DNA of 64,000 nt from Nitrincola tibetensis (GTDB lineage: Bacteria; Pseudomonadota; Gammaproteobacteria; Pseudomonadales; Balneatricaceae). Below, in pieces: positions 62,190 to 64,000 of the stretch. The position numbers were made by a program, and so were the translations under genes. The stretch spans positions 250,540-314,539 of the forward strand of contig NZ_QKRX01000003.1 of the NCBI RefSeq assembly GCF_003284585.1, given 5' to 3'. The notes under the pieces are model-generated. The model was not told the origin of the DNA, did not search any database, and worked only from the letters and a program-made list of their open reading frames with translations. The number at the start of each line of letters is the position of its first letter. Within the stretch, counting starts at the first letter, position 1.

Positions 62190-62894
62190 TTATTGTGCAG
62201 ATTGGTAGCGTTGATGTAAGGTCGCGACGCGATCAACGTAGGCCCGTGTTTCAGGAAAGGGAGGAATGCCGCCATAGCGCTGAACAGCACCAGGGCCTGC
62301 ATTATAAGCGGCAGTCGCCAGGCGAATATCGCCGTTATATTGACGCAGTAAGGCTGAAAGGTATTTAACGCCACCACCGATATTCTCGCGGGCATCCATG
62401 GCATTGCGAACGCCCATATCGGATGCTGTGCCCGGCATCAGCTGCATTAAACCTTGTGCGCCTTTTGGAGAAATTGCACCCGGATTAAATGCTGATTCGG
62501 CATGGATCACGGCTCGAATGAGTGCGGCATCGACCTGATGCGTTTGTGCGGCTTGATTGATTTCATCTTGGTAACGGTCTGTGAATAAGCGTGTGCTTCT
62601 CCAATTGATACCTGAGTCAACGCGACAGGCGTAACAGTCAAAGCGGAGGACGGTGTAATCAACGCCGTCTAAAGGTCGTTGATCGGTAAATGCAAGGCTA
62701 CCATCGCGTGTCCTGTAGGAGAACACCGAGCGTGTTTGTGAGCTGCTCGCTTGACCCGAACGTCCGGTATTGGAAAATTCGACTCGGCCGTCAGGGTGGA
62801 CGATGCGTTCGATGCTGCCGTTAGCGCTTGCCAGTGACGTGGTTAGACCAAGGCTTATGGCTAGGGTTAGTTGTGTAAAAAAACGAGTATCCAT
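62190..62894 (-). CDS. Lytic transglycosylase (SLT domain)
   Basis: Periplasmic muramidase of 234 residues. The signal peptide ends ASA (residue 24). A DUF4124-like N-terminal region is followed by the SLT domain with catalytic E133 in HAESAFNP, then GAQGLMQLMPGTA, ENIGGGVKYLSAL and TAAYNAGPGAV. It cleaves peptidoglycan glycan strands with 1,6-anhydro product. An ATG 11 codons upstream is open, but AAGG favours the start at 62894. It is followed closely by the trpR operator. Confidence 0.9.
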   Translation of the reverse strand: MDTRFFTQLTLAISLGLTTSLASANGSIERIVHPDGRVEFSNTGRSGQASSSQTRSVFSYRTRDGSLAFTDQRPLDGVDYTVLRFDCYACRVDSGINWRSTRLFTDRYQDEINQAAQTHQVDAALIRAVIHAESAFNPGAISPKGAQGLMQLMPGTASDMGVRNAMDARENIGGGVKYLSALLRQYNGDIRLATAAYNAGPGAVQRYGGIPPFPETRAYVDRVATLHQRYQSAQ

Positions 62895-63004
62895 ACGATA
62901 ACCTTCAGCGAATGACCTGCCAATCAAAGATAGGAATCATACCTTCTGAGACTTTTGAAGACCATAGGTTTTCAGTCGCGAATACCCCCAACACCTCACT
63001 TCAG

Positions 63005-63871
63005 CTAGCCAATGTGAGCCTTTTTTATGTAGCGGGTTTCCGTCTGCATACGAGCATTCAGCGTCACTTGCCCTATGTAGATCAAGGTGGGCGATTGCAA
63101 TGCCATTAAGGTCACGCATTCTGTCATTTCGGCCAGTGTGCTTTTGATCATGCGCTCATTTTTATGCGTTCCGTTTTCAACAAATAAAACAGGCCAGTGG
63201 GCGGGCAGTCCATGTTTTTGTAACTCTTGGCTGATGGTTGAGACCTTGGATAAGCCCATGTAAAAAACCAAGGTTTCATCGGTTTTCGCTAAGTCGGCCC
63301 AATTGATATCACGATCATCACAAAAATGGGCCGTGATCAGTCGAAGTCTGGGTGCGATTCCGCGCTCGGTCAGTGAAAAGCCTAATCCCGCCGCACACCC
63401 TGCCGCGGCCGTAATGCCAGGAATGATGCTGTAAGGAATATGAGCGGCTTGCAATGCTTGAATCTCTTCGGTGACGCGGCCAAAAATCAAAGGGTCGCCC
63501 CCTTTTAGGCGTACCACCTTAAGACCTTGCTGACCTAGCTCGACCAACAGCTGATTAATGTCGTGCTGTGACATCGAGTGATGGCCTTTGCGTTTGCCTA
63601 CGTATATCCGTTTGATGTACGCAGGGATCTCGTCGAGCAATTCTTTGCTCACCAGCGCATCGTAAACGAGGATGTCTGCCTCAAGAATCCGTTGCCAGCC
63701 TTTGCGTGTGATCAGTTCTGGATCACCGGGGCCTGCTCCAACTAAGGCCACTTGACCTTTGCGCCCGTGTCCACGGAAAAATGATAAGAGCCCACTAAGA
63801 CCCTTTTCCATCTTTATAGAGGAAAAACGGCTTTGAAAAGCCAAAGGGCTGAACGGATGTAGTGCTGGCAT
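63005..63871 (-). CDS. cobA: Uroporphyrinogen-III C-methyltransferase
   Basis: SAM-dependent methyltransferase of 288 residues that makes precorrin-2 for siroheme and cobalamin. GAGPGDPELITRKG, the VRLKGGDPLIFGR loop and the C-terminal IYIGQVTL block are typical of CobA/SUMT. There is no CysG-type N-terminal dehydrogenase-ferrochelatase, although about 35 extra residues precede the core. AGGAG lies before the ATG. Only 18 bases separate the ATG from an upstream terminator. Siroheme need for nitrite or sulfite reduction is the probable role. Confidence 0.92.
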   Translation of the reverse strand: MPALHPFSPLAFQSRFSSIKMEKGLSGLLSFFRGHGRKGQVALVGAGPGDPELITRKGWQRILEADILVYDALVSKELLDEIPAYIKRIYVGKRKGHHSMSQHDINQLLVELGQQGLKVVRLKGGDPLIFGRVTEEIQALQAAHIPYSIIPGITAAAGCAAGLGFSLTERGIAPRLRLITAHFCDDRDINWADLAKTDETLVFYMGLSKVSTISQELQKHGLPAHWPVLFVENGTHKNERMIKSTLAEMTECVTLMALQSPTLIYIGQVTLNARMQTETRYIKKAHIG

Positions 63872-63888
63872 GGCTGACTCCTAAGCAT

Positions 63889-63935
63889 AAAAAAACCCGC
63901 AGGTCGTTAGGACGTCAATCCTGTCAACCTGCGGG
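63889..63935 (-). terminator. Strong terminator/attenuator directly upstream of cobA
   Basis: On the minus strand a nine-pair stem CCCGCAGGT/ACCTGCGGG (63927-63935 and 63896-63904) with an inner AGGA/TCCT stem is followed by TTTTTTT. The T-run ends 17 bases before the cobA ATG. Either it ends an upstream gene outside the window or it is an attenuator of cobA. Confidence 0.85.
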
Positions 63936-64000
63936 CTACGTTACCCAATTTCATTGAATGCTAGACTGAACAAGCATCTATGTTTACTTCATGCTTATTG

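Noticed and set aside
1-64000. CRISPR arrays, tRNA or rRNA genes
   Set aside because: No regularly spaced repeats, no cloverleaf-like sequence and no rRNA-like segments were seen in reading the window.

Overview
The window is a chromosomal segment of a Gram-negative gammaproteobacterium. Several genes have gammaproteobacterial character: TrpR, thiBPQ behind a TPP riboswitch, TrhO, UrtABCDE, full urease, the entericidin-like lipoprotein and the acyl-CoA thioesterase YciA. By eye the G+C content is in the high 40s. The mix of arsenosugar genes, KtrAB potassium uptake and a Vibrio-type attC relic suggests a marine or saline member of an Oceanospirillales-like group. That placement is inference; no rRNA gene is present. 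I see no rRNA, tRNA or CRISPR array.

Layout. 0-7 kb: the start of yciA (minus strand, cut by the window edge), an MTA/MTI phosphorylase (mtnP type), and divergently a five-gene cluster (arsS, a sterol-desaturase-family oxygenase, a TVP38-flavoprotein fusion, two glycosyltransferase-like genes) of the arsenosugar type. 6.7-15.7 kb: a DUF411 protein, azlCD, a short KdpDE-like two-component pair convergent with ktrBA, nfeD with an SPFH protein, an EamA exporter and a GNAT protein. 15.7-23.1 kb: a hydantoin/allantoin-racemase-like gene divergent from a peptide-type ABC transporter and a GntR regulator. 23.2-25.7 kb: a periplasmic-sensor GGDEF-EAL protein. 25.8-31.5 kb: urease operon ureABCE-hupE-ureFGD, followed by an unlinked trpB. 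33.1-38.5 kb: an accessory island of broken and mobile pieces: IS3 fragment in hsdR, IS200/IS605 tnpB remnant, group II intron 3' end, relBE, a VCR-like attC and a duplicated GNAT gene tail. 38.5-44.2 kb: urea ABC transporter urtABCDE. 44.5-48 kb: an orphan AAA ATPase, DUF192, trhO and a thiamine-kinase-like gene. 48-53.8 kb: TPP riboswitch, thiB, a copper ATPase, thiP and thiQ. 53.8-59.8 kb: an entericidin-like lipoprotein, a large lipoprotein, MarC, and a porin/phosphate-binding-like/diguanylate-cyclase operon. 59.9-63.9 kb: trpR-trpE-trpG, a lytic transglycosylase and cobA.

How the parts work together. Nitrogen scavenging is the dominant theme. Three transcription units (peptide-type ABC, ureA operon, urtA operon) each carry a recognisable sigma-54 -24/-12 element at the right distance from their first gene. 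Each also has an NtrC-like dyad upstream. They look like one nitrogen-limitation regulon that imports urea and an amide or peptide-like compound and hydrolyses urea. Potassium homeostasis (KdpDE-like plus KtrAB), thiamine uptake under riboswitch control, and tryptophan synthesis under TrpR form further local modules.

The most unusual parts are the arsenosugar-type cluster beside mtnP, the integron/intron/transposon relic island, and the copper ATPase lodged between thiB and thiPQ. Starts were chosen by Shine-Dalgarno position wherever several were possible. All function calls rest on reading motifs, without database searches.
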